Assembly (NCBI RefSeq): GCF_004798585.1
Contig: NZ_PPXQ01000010.1
Coordinates: 62,001 to 126,000 of the forward strand
DNA from: Massilia sp. Mn16-1_5
GTDB lineage: Bacteria > Pseudomonadota > Gammaproteobacteria > Burkholderiales > Burkholderiaceae_D
Direction: 5' to 3'
DNA: 64,000 nt
The notes beneath the pieces were generated by a model. It did not search any database. It saw nothing but the letters and a program-made list of their open reading frames with translations, and was not told the origin of the DNA. Each line of letters begins with the position of its first letter. The stretch's first letter is position 1. Below are positions 33,064-42,717 of the stretch, piece by piece. The translations under genes and the position numbers were made by a program.

Positions 33064-33318
33064 ATGGCAATCAATGCAAACGCGGGAGCGACGACCGCCC
33101 CAGCCTCCTTTGAAGAAGCAATGGCCGAGCTGGCCCAGCTCGTCAGCCAGATGGAAGGCGGCCAGTTGCCGCTGGAAGCCTCGGTCGCAGCCTATGCGCG
33201 CGGCTCCGAGCTGGTGAAGTATTGCGCGGCCCAGCTGGAAAAGGTCGAAGCCCAGGTCAAGGTACTCGAGGGCGACATGCTCAAACCCTTCAGCGCCGAC
33301 GGCGCCGGCGAGCAATGA
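33064..33318 (+). CDS. xseB: exodeoxyribonuclease VII small subunit
   Basis: The 84-residue protein shows the XseB pattern: SFEEAMAELAQLVSQMEGG, LPLEASVAAYARGSEL and a helix ending VLEGD. It forms exonuclease VII with XseA, which degrades single-stranded DNA. The ATG at 33064 follows a modest ribosome binding site. It overlaps ispA by four bases (ATGA), a linkage common in proteobacteria. Confidence 0.93.
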   Translation: MAINANAGATTAPASFEEAMAELAQLVSQMEGGQLPLEASVAAYARGSELVKYCAAQLEKVEAQVKVLEGDMLKPFSADGAGEQ

Positions 33319-34208
33319 TGGAACTCGCCTTCAGCCAATGGATGGCGGGCGTGCAAGCCCAGGTCGAGGATGCCCTGTCGGATTTCCTCCCGGCCGCGCA
33401 CCTGGTCCCGACCAAGCTGCACGAGGCGATGCGCTACACCGTCCTCGGCGGCGGCAAGCGCGTGCGTCCGCTGCTGGTGTACGCCAGTGGCGCGCTGTTC
33501 GACGCCGATCCCGCCGCGCTGGCGCGTGCCGCCTGCGCGCTGGAGATGATCCACGCCTATTCGCTGGTGCACGACGACATGCCCTGCATGGACGACGACG
33601 AACTGCGCCGCGGCAAGCCGACGGTGCACATCGCCTATGACGAGGCAACCGCGCTACTGGTCGGCGATGCGCTGCAGGCCCAGGCTTTCGAGGTGCTGGC
33701 CTCGACCGAGTCGCTGCCCCCGGCGCGTTTGAATGGCATGCTGCGCCTGCTGGCGCAAGCGGCCGGTTCGAGCGGCATGTGCGGCGGCCAGGCGATCGAC
33801 CTCGACAGCGTCGGCCTGTCCCTGACGCGCGAACAGCTCGAGCGCATGCATCAATTGAAAACCGGTGCGCTGCTGCGCGCCTCGGTGCTGTTGGGCGCCC
33901 TGTGCGGCAAGGACTTGAGCGAGACCGAACGCGAGGCGCTGGGCGCGTATTCGCAGGCGGTCGGCCTGGCCTTCCAGGTCGTGGACGACATCCTCGACGC
34001 GACGGCCGATTCGGCCACGCTGGGTAAAACCGCCGGCAAGGATGCGGCCGACAACAAGCCGACCTATGTGTCGATCCTCGGCCTCGAGGAATCGAAGGCA
34101 TTGGCGGAGCAATTGCGGCGCGACGCACACCATGCGCTGGCGCCATTTGGAGAACAAGCACTGCGGCTGCGCGAACTCGCGGACCTGATCGTGCAGCGGA
34201 AGGCCTAA
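33315..34208 (+). CDS. ispA: farnesyl diphosphate synthase (short-chain polyprenyl synthase)
   Basis: The 297-residue protein has the first aspartate-rich motif DDMPCMD (residues 87-93) followed by RRG, and the second DDILDAT. It condenses IPP with DMAPP and geranyl diphosphate to farnesyl diphosphate. The tandem ATGATG at 33315 overlaps the xseB stop; the first is used. The gene is immediately followed by dxs with no intergenic base. Confidence 0.94.
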   Translation: MMELAFSQWMAGVQAQVEDALSDFLPAAHLVPTKLHEAMRYTVLGGGKRVRPLLVYASGALFDADPAALARAACALEMIHAYSLVHDDMPCMDDDELRRGKPTVHIAYDEATALLVGDALQAQAFEVLASTESLPPARLNGMLRLLAQAAGSSGMCGGQAIDLDSVGLSLTREQLERMHQLKTGALLRASVLLGALCGKDLSETEREALGAYSQAVGLAFQVVDDILDATADSATLGKTAGKDAADNKPTYVSILGLEESKALAEQLRRDAHHALAPFGEQALRLRELADLIVQRKA

Positions 34209-36083
34209 ATGAAACTGCTAGAAACCATCAACGACCCGTCGGACCTGCGCCAGCTGCCGCGCACGCAACTGACCCCGCTCGCCAACGAGCTGCGCCAGTT
34301 CCTGCTCGACTCGGTCTCGAAAACCGGCGGCCACCTGTCCTCGAACCTGGGCACGGTGGAACTGACCATCGCGCTGCACTATGTCTTCGAGACCCCGCAC
34401 GACCGCATCGTCTGGGACGTCGGCCACCAGACCTATTCCCATAAAATCCTGACCGGCCGCCGCGAGCGCATGAACACGCTGCGCCAGCTGCACGGCCTGT
34501 CGGGCTTCCCGAAGCGCGACGAAAGCGAATACGACACCTTCGGCACCGCCCACTCGTCGACCTCGATCTCGGCGGCACTCGGCATGGCCGCGGCCGCGAA
34601 GATCAAGGGCGAGCACCGCCACGCGATCGCCGTGATCGGCGACGGCTCGATGACGGCCGGTATGGCCTTCGAAGCCCTGAACAATGCCGGCGTCGAGGAA
34701 GACTGCAACCTGCTGGTGGTCCTGAACGACAACGACATGTCGATCTCGCCGCCGGTGGGCGCGCTGAACCGCTACCTGGCGCGTTTGATGTCCGGCCAGT
34801 TCTACGCCGCCGCCAAGAGCGTCGGCAAGACCGTGCTGCCGGCCCCGGTGCTGGGCCTGGCGCGCAAGCTGGAAGAGCACGCGAAGGGCATGGTGGTCCC
34901 GGCCACGATGTTCGAGGAATTCGGCTTCAATTACATCGGCCCGATCGACGGCCACGACCTCGACTCGCTGATCCCGACCCTGGAAAACATCAAGAAGCTC
35001 AAGGGCCCGCAGTTCCTGCACGTGGTGACCAAGAAGGGGCAGGGCTACAAGCTGGCCGAGGCCGAGCCTATCCTGTACCACGGCACCGGCAAGTTCAATC
35101 CGACCGAGGGCATCAAGCCGGCCACCGCGCCTTCTAAAATCACCTACACCGAAGTCTTCGGCAACTGGCTGTGCGACATGGCGGCAGTCGATGCGCGCCT
35201 GGTCGGCATCACGCCGGCGATGCGCGAGGGTTCGGGCATGGTGCGCTTCCACGCGCAATACCCGGAGCGCTATTTCGACGTCGGCATCGCCGAGCAGCAC
35301 TCGGTGACCTTCGGCGCCGGTCTTGCCACCGAAGGCCTGAAGCCGGTGGTCGCGATCTACTCGACCTTCCTGCAGCGCGCCTACGACCAGCTGATCCACG
35401 ACGTGGCCCTGCAGAACCTGGACGTGACCTTCGCGCTCGACAGGGCCGGCCTGGTCGGCGCCGATGGCGCGACCCACGCCGGCAACTACGACCTGCCGTA
35501 TTTGCGCTGCATCCCGAACATGGTCGTGATGGCGCCGTCGGACGAGAACGAGTGCCGGCAGATGCTGACCACCGCTTACCACTATCCGGGTCCGGCCGCG
35601 GTGCGCTATCCGCGCGGCGCCGGCGTCGGCGCGGCGATTGCGCAGGAGCTGACTTCCATCGAGATCGGCAAGGGCGAAATCAAGAGGAAGGGCGAGAAGA
35701 TCGCCATCCTGGCCTTCGGTTCGATGGTGGCGCCGAGTGTCGGTGCGGCCAACGAATTGAACGCGACGGTCGCCAACATGCGCTTCGTGAAGCCGCTCGA
35801 CGTCGAGCTGGTCAAGCAGCTCGCTCTTGATCACGACGTGCTGGTGACGGTGGAAGAGGGCGCGACCATGGGCGGTGCCGGTTCCGCTGTGGCCGAGGCG
35901 ATGGCTGCTGCCGGTATCGTCAAGCCGCTGCTGATCCTGGGCCTGCCGGACAAGTTCATCGACCAGGGCGATCCGGCGGCGCTGCTGGCATCCGTCGGCC
36001 TGGATGCGAAGGGTATCGCAGCCTCGATCCGCACGCGCTTCGGCGCGGCGGGCGGGACGCGGCTGGTGGTGAACAACTCCTGA
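34209..36083 (+). CDS. dxs: 1-deoxy-D-xylulose-5-phosphate synthase
   Basis: The 624-residue enzyme makes DXP from pyruvate and glyceraldehyde 3-phosphate with thiamine diphosphate, the first step of the MEP isoprenoid pathway. Visible are [12 protein letters not shown], the cofactor motif [18 protein letters not shown], and the catalytic glutamate in [14 protein letters not shown]. Length is as expected. It is the last gene of the xseB-ispA-dxs operon, closed by a strong terminator. Confidence 0.97.
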   Translation: MKLLETINDPSDLRQLPRTQLTPLANELRQFLLDSVSKTGGHLSSNLGTVELTIALHYVFETPHDRIVWDVGHQTYSHKILTGRRERMNTLRQLHGLSGFPKRDESEYDTFGTAHSSTSISAALGMAAAAKIKGEHRHAIAVIGDGSMTAGMAFEALNNAGVEEDCNLLVVLNDNDMSISPPVGALNRYLARLMSGQFYAAAKSVGKTVLPAPVLGLARKLEEHAKGMVVPATMFEEFGFNYIGPIDGHDLDSLIPTLENIKKLKGPQFLHVVTKKGQGYKLAEAEPILYHGTGKFNPTEGIKPATAPSKITYTEVFGNWLCDMAAVDARLVGITPAMREGSGMVRFHAQYPERYFDVGIAEQHSVTFGAGLATEGLKPVVAIYSTFLQRAYDQLIHDVALQNLDVTFALDRAGLVGADGATHAGNYDLPYLRCIPNMVVMAPSDENECRQMLTTAYHYPGPAAVRYPRGAGVGAAIAQELTSIEIGKGEIKRKGEKIAILAFGSMVAPSVGAANELNATVANMRFVKPLDVELVKQLALDHDVLVTVEEGATMGGAGSAVAEAMAAAGIVKPLLILGLPDKFIDQGDPAALLASVGLDAKGIAASIRTRFGAAGGTRLVVNNS

Positions 36084-36104
36084 ATTCAGGTGTTGGACGA
36101 AGAA

Positions 36105-36129
36105 GCGGCGCCGAGGCGCCGCTTTTTTT
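36105..36129 (+). terminator. Rho-independent terminator of the xseB-ispA-dxs operon
   Basis: GCGGCGCC (36105-36112) and GGCGCCGC (36115-36122) form a perfect 8-base stem closed by GA, followed by seven T residues (36123-36129). Confidence 0.93.
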
Positions 36130-36152
36130 GTGGTGCTTTTGGGCTGTACTGC

Positions 36153-36223
36153 GTGGGCACGGGGCGCCCACCCTACATCTGCCGCCGTCCGCGCCTTCTG
36201 TAGGGTGGGCGCCCCGTGCCCAC
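36153..36223. repeat. REP-like inverted pair, copy 2
   Basis: Two complementary 24-base arms (36153-36176 and 36200-36223) surround a 23-base loop. The arm sequence is the same as in the element at 2624-2690, with GTAG at the inner ends. It lies just beyond the dxs terminator, between convergent genes. Confidence 0.85.
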
Positions 36224-36251
36224 CAAGCGGCAGATCAGTGCGAACCGTCCC

Positions 36252-36953
36252 TCAGCCCGCCTTGCCGAACAACTCTTCGGCGCGCCGGAACAAAATCCAC
36301 GAGGTGGCGATGAGCTTGTCGCCACTGACCGGCACATGCCCCTTGTGCGTATGCGTGAACCCGGCCGGCGCGATGATCAGGCGACCCTTGCGCGCCTCCA
36401 CCTTGCGGCCCTGGTACAGGAACTCGGTCTCGCCACCCTCGGCTACGTCGTTCAAATAGAACTGGAACAGCAGCACCCGGTGCAGCGTCTCGCACGAGGC
36501 ATTTTGCGGATAGATCTCCGAATGCCAGTGGTGGTAGCCCCCCGTCCCCTTCAAATACTTCTGCAGGTTGATCGCACCGCAGCGGTACATCGACTGCAGC
36601 AGGGCGGGCAGGTGCGGCCGGCCGCATTCGTCGAAGTTATCCAGCGACAGCGCCACCGGCTCGCCGGTTGTCGGATGCGCCACCATCGGCGCCAGCGCGC
36701 CCAGCACCAGGGCGCGGTACTGGTCGATGTAGGCGGCCAGGTGCTGCGCCACGGCCGACATCATGAGGTTGCCGACGTCGTGCCATTCCTTGTGCGGGCC
36801 GATGGTCAAGTCCCAGCTGTCCTTCTTGCTGGTGTCGACGCCGTTGCCGGTACGCCCGCGCACGACTTTGTCGCTGGCGTCGAAGCGCGCGGCGATGGCG
36901 TCGCATTGCTGGGGCGTGAGGGCGTTGTCGTAGATGCCGATGAAGTCGTTCAA
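36252..36953 (-). CDS. 2OG-Fe(II) oxygenase family protein (prolyl-4-hydroxylase-like)
   Basis: The 233-residue protein has a jelly-roll core with an iron motif in HHWHSEIYP, where the usual HxD reads HxE, a distal histidine in THTHKGH, and a C-terminal basic residue for 2-oxoglutarate. It likely hydroxylates a protein or small molecule. The start is taken as TTG at 36953 with AGGA upstream, because the frame further upstream has no family-like sequence. It is convergent with dxs. Confidence 0.75.
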   Translation of the reverse strand: MNDFIGIYDNALTPQQCDAIAARFDASDKVVRGRTGNGVDTSKKDSWDLTIGPHKEWHDVGNLMMSAVAQHLAAYIDQYRALVLGALAPMVAHPTTGEPVALSLDNFDECGRPHLPALLQSMYRCGAINLQKYLKGTGGYHHWHSEIYPQNASCETLHRVLLFQFYLNDVAEGGETEFLYQGRKVEARKGRLIIAPAGFTHTHKGHVPVSGDKLIATSWILFRRAEELFGKAG

Positions 36954-37136
36954 GATCGATCCTGTCCGGTGTGGTCGCGTTGTGCTTGGGATGCGAGCGC
37001 TAGTGTACCGCGACGGGCGCCGGCGTACGCTTGTCGACGGAACCAGGTTCGAGCTGGTGCTCGGGATGCGGCCGGAGATCATGGCGCGGCGCGTGCGCAC
37101 CGCCGATCCCGGCCAGCGCTTATGGCAGAACTACAA

Positions 37137-37772
37137 TCAGTCGATCTCGCTCACGAACTGCCCGAGCGGGCGGCGCACCTTCGGCAGGTCGACCAGCCAA
37201 TCCTGCTCGGCCTTGCGGTAGCCCAGCGGCAGCATGACCGCGCTGCGCAGGCCGCGCTCGCCCAGGTTCAGGATGCGGTCGACGGCGGCCGGATCGAAGC
37301 CTTCCATCGGCGTGCAATCGACTTCCTCGAAGGCGGCCGCGATGATCGCCGCACCGAAGCCGATGTAGGCCTGGCGCGCAGCGTGCTCGAAGTTCAGCTG
37401 CGCGCCGCGGCCCGGGTAGGTCGACAGCAGTTGCTGGCGGTAGGCTTCCCAGCCTTCGTTGCGGAAACCGCGCACCTCGTTGGTGAGGTCGAACATGTGG
37501 TTGATGCGCTCGGGCGTGTAGTCGTCCCAGGCGGCGAACACCAGCAGGTGCGAGGCGTCGACCACCTGCGCCTGGTTCCAGGCGACCTTGCGGATCTGGG
37601 CGCGCAGCGCCGGATTGTTCACGATCAGGATTTCATAGGGCTGCAGGCCGGACGAGGTCGGCGCCAGGCGCGCGGCTTCGATGATGCGGTCGAGCTTATC
37701 CTGCGGCAGCTTGCGCGTCGGGTCCATTGCCTTGGTGGCATAGCGCCATTTCAGTTTGTCGAGCAAATCCAT
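37137..37772 (-). CDS. nitroreductase family NAD(P)H-dependent oxidoreductase
   Basis: The 211-residue protein matches the FMN-dependent nitroreductase fold (KLKWRYATKAMDP, RLAPTSSGLQPYEI, FGAAIIAAAFEEVDCTPMEGFDP), similar to E. coli NfsB. Such enzymes reduce quinones and nitro compounds. The ATG at 37772 is chosen over the upstream 37787. It lies downstream of the OYE-family gene on the same strand, separated by a stable stem-loop, so both may share a transcript for electrophile detoxification. Confidence 0.9.
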   Translation of the reverse strand: MDLLDKLKWRYATKAMDPTRKLPQDKLDRIIEAARLAPTSSGLQPYEILIVNNPALRAQIRKVAWNQAQVVDASHLLVFAAWDDYTPERINHMFDLTNEVRGFRNEGWEAYRQQLLSTYPGRGAQLNFEHAARQAYIGFGAAIIAAAFEEVDCTPMEGFDPAAVDRILNLGERGLRSAVMLPLGYRKAEQDWLVDLPKVRRPLGQFVSEID

Positions 37773-37817
37773 GTGATGTTCTTTCAAAATTAAAGATGCG
37801 TCATTTTTTACGCTGAT

Positions 37818-37857
37818 GTGTCGGCCAGGCGGGATCGTGATCCCTCCCGGCCGACAC
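37818..37857. other. nested stem-loop between the OYE and nitroreductase genes
   Basis: GTGTCGGCC (37818-37826) pairs with GGCCGACAC (37849-37857), and inside it GGGATC (37831) pairs with GATCCC (37839). On the transcript from the OYE gene no U run follows, so it may be a processing or pause site rather than a terminator. Confidence 0.6.
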
Positions 37858-37862
37858 GGGTC

Positions 37863-38963
37863 TTACTTCTGCATGCTGTAACGCTCGAGCCAGTGCGCGT
37901 ACGAGGCCGGCAGCACCCAGGTCGGACGCTCCACGCCCAGCTCCGTGGCTGCCTGCAGCGGGTAGTGCGGATTGGCCAGGTGGGCGCGGCCTACCATGAC
38001 CAGGTCCAGCTGTCCCTCGGCCACGGCGCGTTCCGCCAGGTTCGGGCCGTCGAAGCCCCAGGCCGACGCGACCGGAATGCCGGCCTGTTCACGCACGCGC
38101 TTCGCCACCGGACCCAGGAAGGCCGGCCCCCAGGGAATATTCACGTCCGGAATGGTGAAGTTGACGCTGACGCTCAGCATGTCGAGGCCGCGCTGGCGCA
38201 TCATGCGAATCAGTTCGATCGACTCGTTCAGGGTCTCTTCGTCCTTGCCGTCGTATTCGATGACGCCGAGGCGCGCGGTCAGCGGCAGGTTCGCCGGCCA
38301 GACTGCGCGCACGGCTTCCAGGGTCTCGAGCAGGAATCGGCTGCGGCCGGTGAAATCGCCGCCGTACTGGTCGGTGCGCTTGTTCGAGTGCGGCGAAAAG
38401 AAGCTCTGGCCCAGGTAACCGTGCGCAAAGTGCAGTTCGAGCCATTCGAAGCCGGCATCGCGTGCACGACGGGCGGCGTCGACGAAATCGGCCTTGACGC
38501 GCGCGATGTCATCGAGGGTCATTTCCTTCGGCACTTTCGGCAGGTTCTTGCCGAAGGCGATCGCCGACGGTGCGATGGTGTCCCAACCGTAGGCATCTTC
38601 CGATGGAATGTGGTCGTCGCCTTCCCAGGGACGGTTGGCGCTGGCCTTGCGGCCGGCGTGGCCGATCTGGATGCCGGCGACGGCGCCGGCGGCCTTGATC
38701 CGGGTGGCGATGTGGGCCATGCCCTCGACTTGTGCATCATTCCACAGGCCGGCGCAGCCAGGGGTGATACGGCCTTCCGGCGAGACCGCGGTCGCTTCCA
38801 CGATCACCAGGCCGGCGCCGCCGCGGGCCATGCCGGCGTAATGCGTCTGGTGCCATTCGTTGACGAAACCATCGTTGGCGGTGTACTGGCACATCGGCGG
38901 CACCGCGATGCGGTTGCGCAGGGTGACGTCTTTCAGTGTGAACGGTGTAAATAAGGCTGACAT
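37863..38963 (-). CDS. NADH:flavin oxidoreductase, old yellow enzyme (YqjM/XenA-like)
   Basis: The 366-residue protein has the flavin barrel of the OYE family, beginning LFTPFTLKDVTLRNRIAVPPMCQY, with HAGRKAS and the substrate-binding region ELHFAHGYLGQSFFSPHSN. The Cys in PPMCQY is the redox-modulating residue of the thermophilic-like (YqjM) class. It reduces activated C=C bonds with NAD(P)H. It probably acts with the downstream nitroreductase. Confidence 0.93.
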   Translation of the reverse strand: MSALFTPFTLKDVTLRNRIAVPPMCQYTANDGFVNEWHQTHYAGMARGGAGLVIVEATAVSPEGRITPGCAGLWNDAQVEGMAHIATRIKAAGAVAGIQIGHAGRKASANRPWEGDDHIPSEDAYGWDTIAPSAIAFGKNLPKVPKEMTLDDIARVKADFVDAARRARDAGFEWLELHFAHGYLGQSFFSPHSNKRTDQYGGDFTGRSRFLLETLEAVRAVWPANLPLTARLGVIEYDGKDEETLNESIELIRMMRQRGLDMLSVSVNFTIPDVNIPWGPAFLGPVAKRVREQAGIPVASAWGFDGPNLAERAVAEGQLDLVMVGRAHLANPHYPLQAATELGVERPTWVLPASYAHWLERYSMQK

Positions 38964-39140
38964 AAATCTTTCGTATTCGGAACGTGAAGGTCAGCCGCGG
39001 TCTGCGCCGCGGCGGGCGGCCAGTATAGAAGGAAGGCGGGAAACGTGCTGGCGGGCCCGGCATTTTGCGGGCTGTCCCGTTCGATCCGTGCTGACCGCTG
39101 TGATAATCTTGTTGGGTGCTCACTTGAAGGGACCACCATT

Positions 39141-39440
39141 ATGACCTTGCCCGTTGTCGCTATTTTCGTTGCCAAACCCGGCTTTGAAGAGAAACTGGAA
39201 ACACTTTTCCGGAGCGTTGTCGAGACGACGCTGCGCGAGGAAGGGTGCATCAGCTATCAGGTGAACCGCGACATCGCCAATCCACGCCGCTTCGTGTTTA
39301 CCGAGGAGTGGCGGAGCCGGGCCGATCTCGACAGGCATCTGGCAGCGCCGCATCTGCAAAGGCTGTCCGAGCAGGTACCCGAGTGCATCGAATCGAGCGA
39401 TGTGCTGCTGCTGGAGAAGCTTGCCGGCGGTGCGGCATAA
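39141..39440 (+). CDS. antibiotic biosynthesis monooxygenase-like (ABM) protein
   Basis: The 99-residue protein has the ABM ferredoxin-like fold: VVAIFVAKPGFEEKLETLF, REEGCISYQVNRD, RFVFTEEWRSRADLDRHLAAPHL. Such small dimeric proteins are cofactor-free oxygenases or YgiN-like quinol monooxygenases. The ATG at 39141 has GAAGGGA upstream. It stands alone, divergent from the OYE gene. Confidence 0.88.
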   Translation: MTLPVVAIFVAKPGFEEKLETLFRSVVETTLREEGCISYQVNRDIANPRRFVFTEEWRSRADLDRHLAAPHLQRLSEQVPECIESSDVLLLEKLAGGAA

Positions 39441-39463
39441 GCTTGCTCGCGAAGGAGTGATTG

Positions 39464-39482
39464 AAAAAGGCGTGATTACGCC
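39464..39482 (-). terminator. Rho-independent terminator of the Ser/Gly/Thr-rich lipoprotein gene
   Basis: On the minus strand GGCGT and ACGCC (39469-39482) close a 4-base loop and are followed by five U residues (A run at 39464-39468). Confidence 0.6.
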
Positions 39483-39528
39483 GCCCGGCAGTGTCCACCG
39501 GGCGACCAGGCCTCAGCAAAACCTCATG

Positions 39529-39813
39529 CTACTGTCCCGTTGGGGAGGTCCCCGTGGTCGTCGGCGGCGTCGTCGAGGTCGCCCCGGCCCCTTGGCCCGA
39601 CGCACCCGTGGTGCCCGGGCTGCCGGAACCGGTCCGGGCATCGCCAGTGGAACCCGACCTGCCTTCCATGGTGCCGCTCGTCGCGGAACCGCCTGTTGCC
39701 GCTCCCGCAGCCGAGCTGCCGCTCGTGTCGCTGCCGCCCATCCCCATGTTGCTGCATGCTGTCAGGGCGAGTGCCGTCATGCTACCGATGAGAATACCTT
39801 GAAGTCGTTTCAT
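39529..39813 (-). CDS. small Ser/Gly/Thr-rich lipoprotein
   Basis: The 94-residue product has a lipobox LTAC (Cys20) and then a low-complexity sequence of Ser, Gly, Thr and Ala, with no folded domain visible. AAGGAG lies upstream of the ATG at 39813. It is probably an exposed or periplasmic lipoprotein linker-like peptide of unknown role. Confidence 0.7.
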   Translation of the reverse strand: MKRLQGILIGSMTALALTACSNMGMGGSDTSGSSAAGAATGGSATSGTMEGRSGSTGDARTGSGSPGTTGASGQGAGATSTTPPTTTGTSPTGQ

Positions 39814-40007
39814 GATCATCTCCTTATGGTAGGAAGAGTCATCATGGATGGGTAACCAGGTGGCGAATATAAGATGTTCACTGTCGTTGGTGTAGGACAT
39901 CCCGTACAGCCTACGCAGCCGTTTTGCGGGCCCGTCAATACTGCGTAATTGTTGCCCCTGTGCTAAATTCTGCGGGATCATCCCACAACATACCGGCCGC
40001 GCACACC

Positions 40008-41726
40008 ATGAAAAGAATCGCCACCGTCAGCCTCTCCCTCCTGCTGGCGGCCTGTGCCAGCCAGCCAGCGCTGACGCCCTACACCGAAGGCAGCGGCGCC
40101 GAACGCAGCCTTGAACAGCAGGCGCTCGAATTCGAAAAGGCCGACCTCAAGCTGCGCATCGAACCGGCCGACAAGCGCATCCGCGGCGACGTGCTGCTGA
40201 CTTTCGGCACCCGCGCGCCGCTGCAGCGCATCGAACTGGACCTGGACCGCAATTTCGCGATCGAAGCAATCGAGGTCGATGGCGAAAAGCTGGGCGCCGC
40301 CGACTGGCGCAATCCGGACGGCAAGCTGACGATCACTCTGCCGCGCGTCCTCGCGCCGGGCAAGCAGGTGGCAGTGCGGGTGCGCTACCAGGGCCGGCCG
40401 CACGTGGCGAAGAAAGCCCCTTGGGACGGCGGCTTCGTCTGGTCGCAGACGCCCGATGGCCAGCCCTGGGTGGCCAGCGCCGTGCAAGGCGAAGGCTGCG
40501 ACCTGTTCTGGCCCTGCATCGATCACCCGACCGGCAAGGCGAAGGTCGTCGACGAGCACATCAGCGTGCCGGCGCCGCTGGTCGTCGCGGGCAATGGCAT
40601 CGCGATGGGCATGGACGAACGCGATGGCTGGCGTACCTATCATTGGCGCACGAAGAACCCGAGCACCTACGGCATCTCGGTCAACGTCGGCCCCTACAAG
40701 GAACTGACCGGCAGCTATCGCAGCCGTTACGGCAACACGATCCCGCTACACCTGTGGTACCTGCCGCAGAGCGAGAAGGGCGCAAAGGAGCTGTTCGCCG
40801 AATTCCCGCAGATGCTGGACTTCTTCGAGAGCGTGATCGGCCCCTATCCCTTCGGCGACGAAAAGATGGGCGTGGTCGAGACGCCGCATAAAGGCATGGA
40901 GCACCAGACCGTCAACGCCTATGGCAACAAGTACGCCAAGACGGCCTACGGCTACGACGAGCTGCTGCAGCACGAATTCGCCCATGAGTGGTTCGGCAAC
41001 CAGCTCACCAATGCCAATTGGGACGACATGTGGCTGCACGAAGGCTTCGGCACCTACATGCAGCCGCTCTACGTGCAGCACCTGCACGGGAACCAGGAAT
41101 ACTATGCATCGCTGATGGCGCTGCGCTCGAGCATCGAGAACAAGGCGCCGGTCGTGTCGGGCAAGCCGAAGACCGAAGAAGACGTGTACGACACCAAGCG
41201 CGGCGGCCCCGGCCAGGACATCTACAACAAGGGCGCGCTGATCCTGCACACGCTGCGCGGCCTGGTCGGCGACGAGGCCTTCTTCCGTTCGGTGCGCGAG
41301 ATCGTCTACGGCACCGACACGCCGCGTCCGGGCGCATTGTCTCCGCGCTACGGCACCACGCCGGAATACATCGCCATCGTCAAGCGCGCCAGCGGCCGCG
41401 ACCTGGACTGGTTCTTCCAGGTCTACCTGTACCAGGCCGCGCTGCCCGAGCTGCAGGCCACCCGCAGCGGCAATACCCTGCAGCTGGCCTGGAAGACGGA
41501 AAAGAACACGCCGTTCCCGATGCCGGTCGAGGTGCGGGTCGGCAGCAGGATCGTGACGGTGCCGATGCAGGACGGACGCGGCAGCGTCGAGCTGCCGGCC
41601 GGTGCGCTTGAAGGCGCGGACTACACGCTCGATCCGCAGTCGAAGATCCTGCGCCGCGCCGTGCGGATCGAGCGTTATCACGAGTACCGGGAAGAGCAGA
41701 AGAAGGCGCGCGGCGCGGCGAACTAG
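40008..41726 (+). CDS. M1 family metallopeptidase, lipoprotein
   Basis: The 572-residue protein has lipobox LAAC near residue 15, the M1 exopeptidase motif MEHQTVNAYG (counterpart of GxMEN), and the zinc site HEFAHEWFGNQ with Glu in WLHEGFGTYM. M1 enzymes are aminopeptidases; here it is predicted to face the periplasm. The start at 40008 is fixed by the signal peptide. It overlaps the convergent EamA gene by 4 bases. Confidence 0.92.
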   Translation: MKRIATVSLSLLLAACASQPALTPYTEGSGAERSLEQQALEFEKADLKLRIEPADKRIRGDVLLTFGTRAPLQRIELDLDRNFAIEAIEVDGEKLGAADWRNPDGKLTITLPRVLAPGKQVAVRVRYQGRPHVAKKAPWDGGFVWSQTPDGQPWVASAVQGEGCDLFWPCIDHPTGKAKVVDEHISVPAPLVVAGNGIAMGMDERDGWRTYHWRTKNPSTYGISVNVGPYKELTGSYRSRYGNTIPLHLWYLPQSEKGAKELFAEFPQMLDFFESVIGPYPFGDEKMGVVETPHKGMEHQTVNAYGNKYAKTAYGYDELLQHEFAHEWFGNQLTNANWDDMWLHEGFGTYMQPLYVQHLHGNQEYYASLMALRSSIENKAPVVSGKPKTEEDVYDTKRGGPGQDIYNKGALILHTLRGLVGDEAFFRSVREIVYGTDTPRPGALSPRYGTTPEYIAIVKRASGRDLDWFFQVYLYQAALPELQATRSGNTLQLAWKTEKNTPFPMPVEVRVGSRIVTVPMQDGRGSVELPAGALEGADYTLDPQSKILRRAVRIERYHEYREEQKKARGAAN

Positions 41727-42622
41727 CGCGCCCTGGTGCAGAACCAGACCGCGCCGGCGGTGGCGGCGAAGCCCGCCAGCGACAGCGCGTTCAGGGTTTC
41801 GCCCAGCACCGCAAAGGCCAGCAGCGCCGTCACGCCCGGAATCAGGTAGAACAGGCTGGCGACCTTGCTCGCCTCACCTTTGCGTATCAAGATGAACAGC
41901 AGGCTGGTGGCGCCGATCGAATTCACGATCGAGAGCCAGCCGGATGCGAACACCATTGTCGGCGTCCAGCGCACGTCGAAACCTTCGAGGCCGAGCGAGA
42001 GCGGCAGCGCGACCAGCGTCGCGACGAACAGCTGCACGAAGCCGCCGGTGCGCAGGTCCATCGCGGCGCAGTATTTTTTCTGGTACAGGGTCCCGAGCGT
42101 GATGCCGATCAGCGCAACGATCGCCGCGGCATAGGCACCGACGCCCGCGCCCCCAAGCCCGAGTTTGGGCCACACCACCAGCAGCACGCCCAGCATGCCG
42201 CCCGCCATGCCGAGCCACTGCTTTATGCCCGTGCGCTCGCCCAGCATCAGCGCCGCGCCCAGTGCCGTGAACACCGGCATGGTGCCGACGATCAGGGCCG
42301 ATTCGCCGGCCGACACGCCCAGCTTCAACGCCGTGTACAGTCCCGAGAACTGCAGCGCCTGGATCAACAGGCCGACCACGACCAGGTGCCCAAGCGCTTT
42401 CCAGCTGCCGGGCCAGGGTGCGCGCGAAGCGAGGGCGATCAACAGGAGCAGGGCGGCGCCCAGGCCGAAGCGCAGGGTCAGCAGCGTGAACGGCGCGGCA
42501 TAGGGCACGGCGAGCTTGCCCATCACATAGCCCGAACTCCACATCGCAATGAACAGCAGGGGCAGCGCAAGCGTTCCTGCGCCAAGGGCCACGGGGGCGG
42601 ACAGCCTGATCGTCGTCGTCAT
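41723..42622 (-). CDS. EamA family (DMT) transporter
   Basis: The 299-residue protein has ten predicted membrane helices in two EamA repeats. MTTTIRLSAP at 42622 is chosen as start. It is divergent from a LysR regulator 95 bp away, which probably controls it, a common pairing for exporters of amino acids or toxic metabolites. Confidence 0.9.
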   Translation of the reverse strand: MTTTIRLSAPVALGAGTLALPLLFIAMWSSGYVMGKLAVPYAAPFTLLTLRFGLGAALLLLIALASRAPWPGSWKALGHLVVVGLLIQALQFSGLYTALKLGVSAGESALIVGTMPVFTALGAALMLGERTGIKQWLGMAGGMLGVLLVVWPKLGLGGAGVGAYAAAIVALIGITLGTLYQKKYCAAMDLRTGGFVQLFVATLVALPLSLGLEGFDVRWTPTMVFASGWLSIVNSIGATSLLFILIRKGEASKVASLFYLIPGVTALLAFAVLGETLNALSLAGFAATAGAVWFCTRAR

Positions 42623-42717
42623 CGGTTTCTCCGGTAATTGGTCTGTCCAGAGTAGGCCGGATACTGGTGGGATACAATCCACCAAATCGATGACAGATTG
42701 TTTCCAGGGGCGATACG

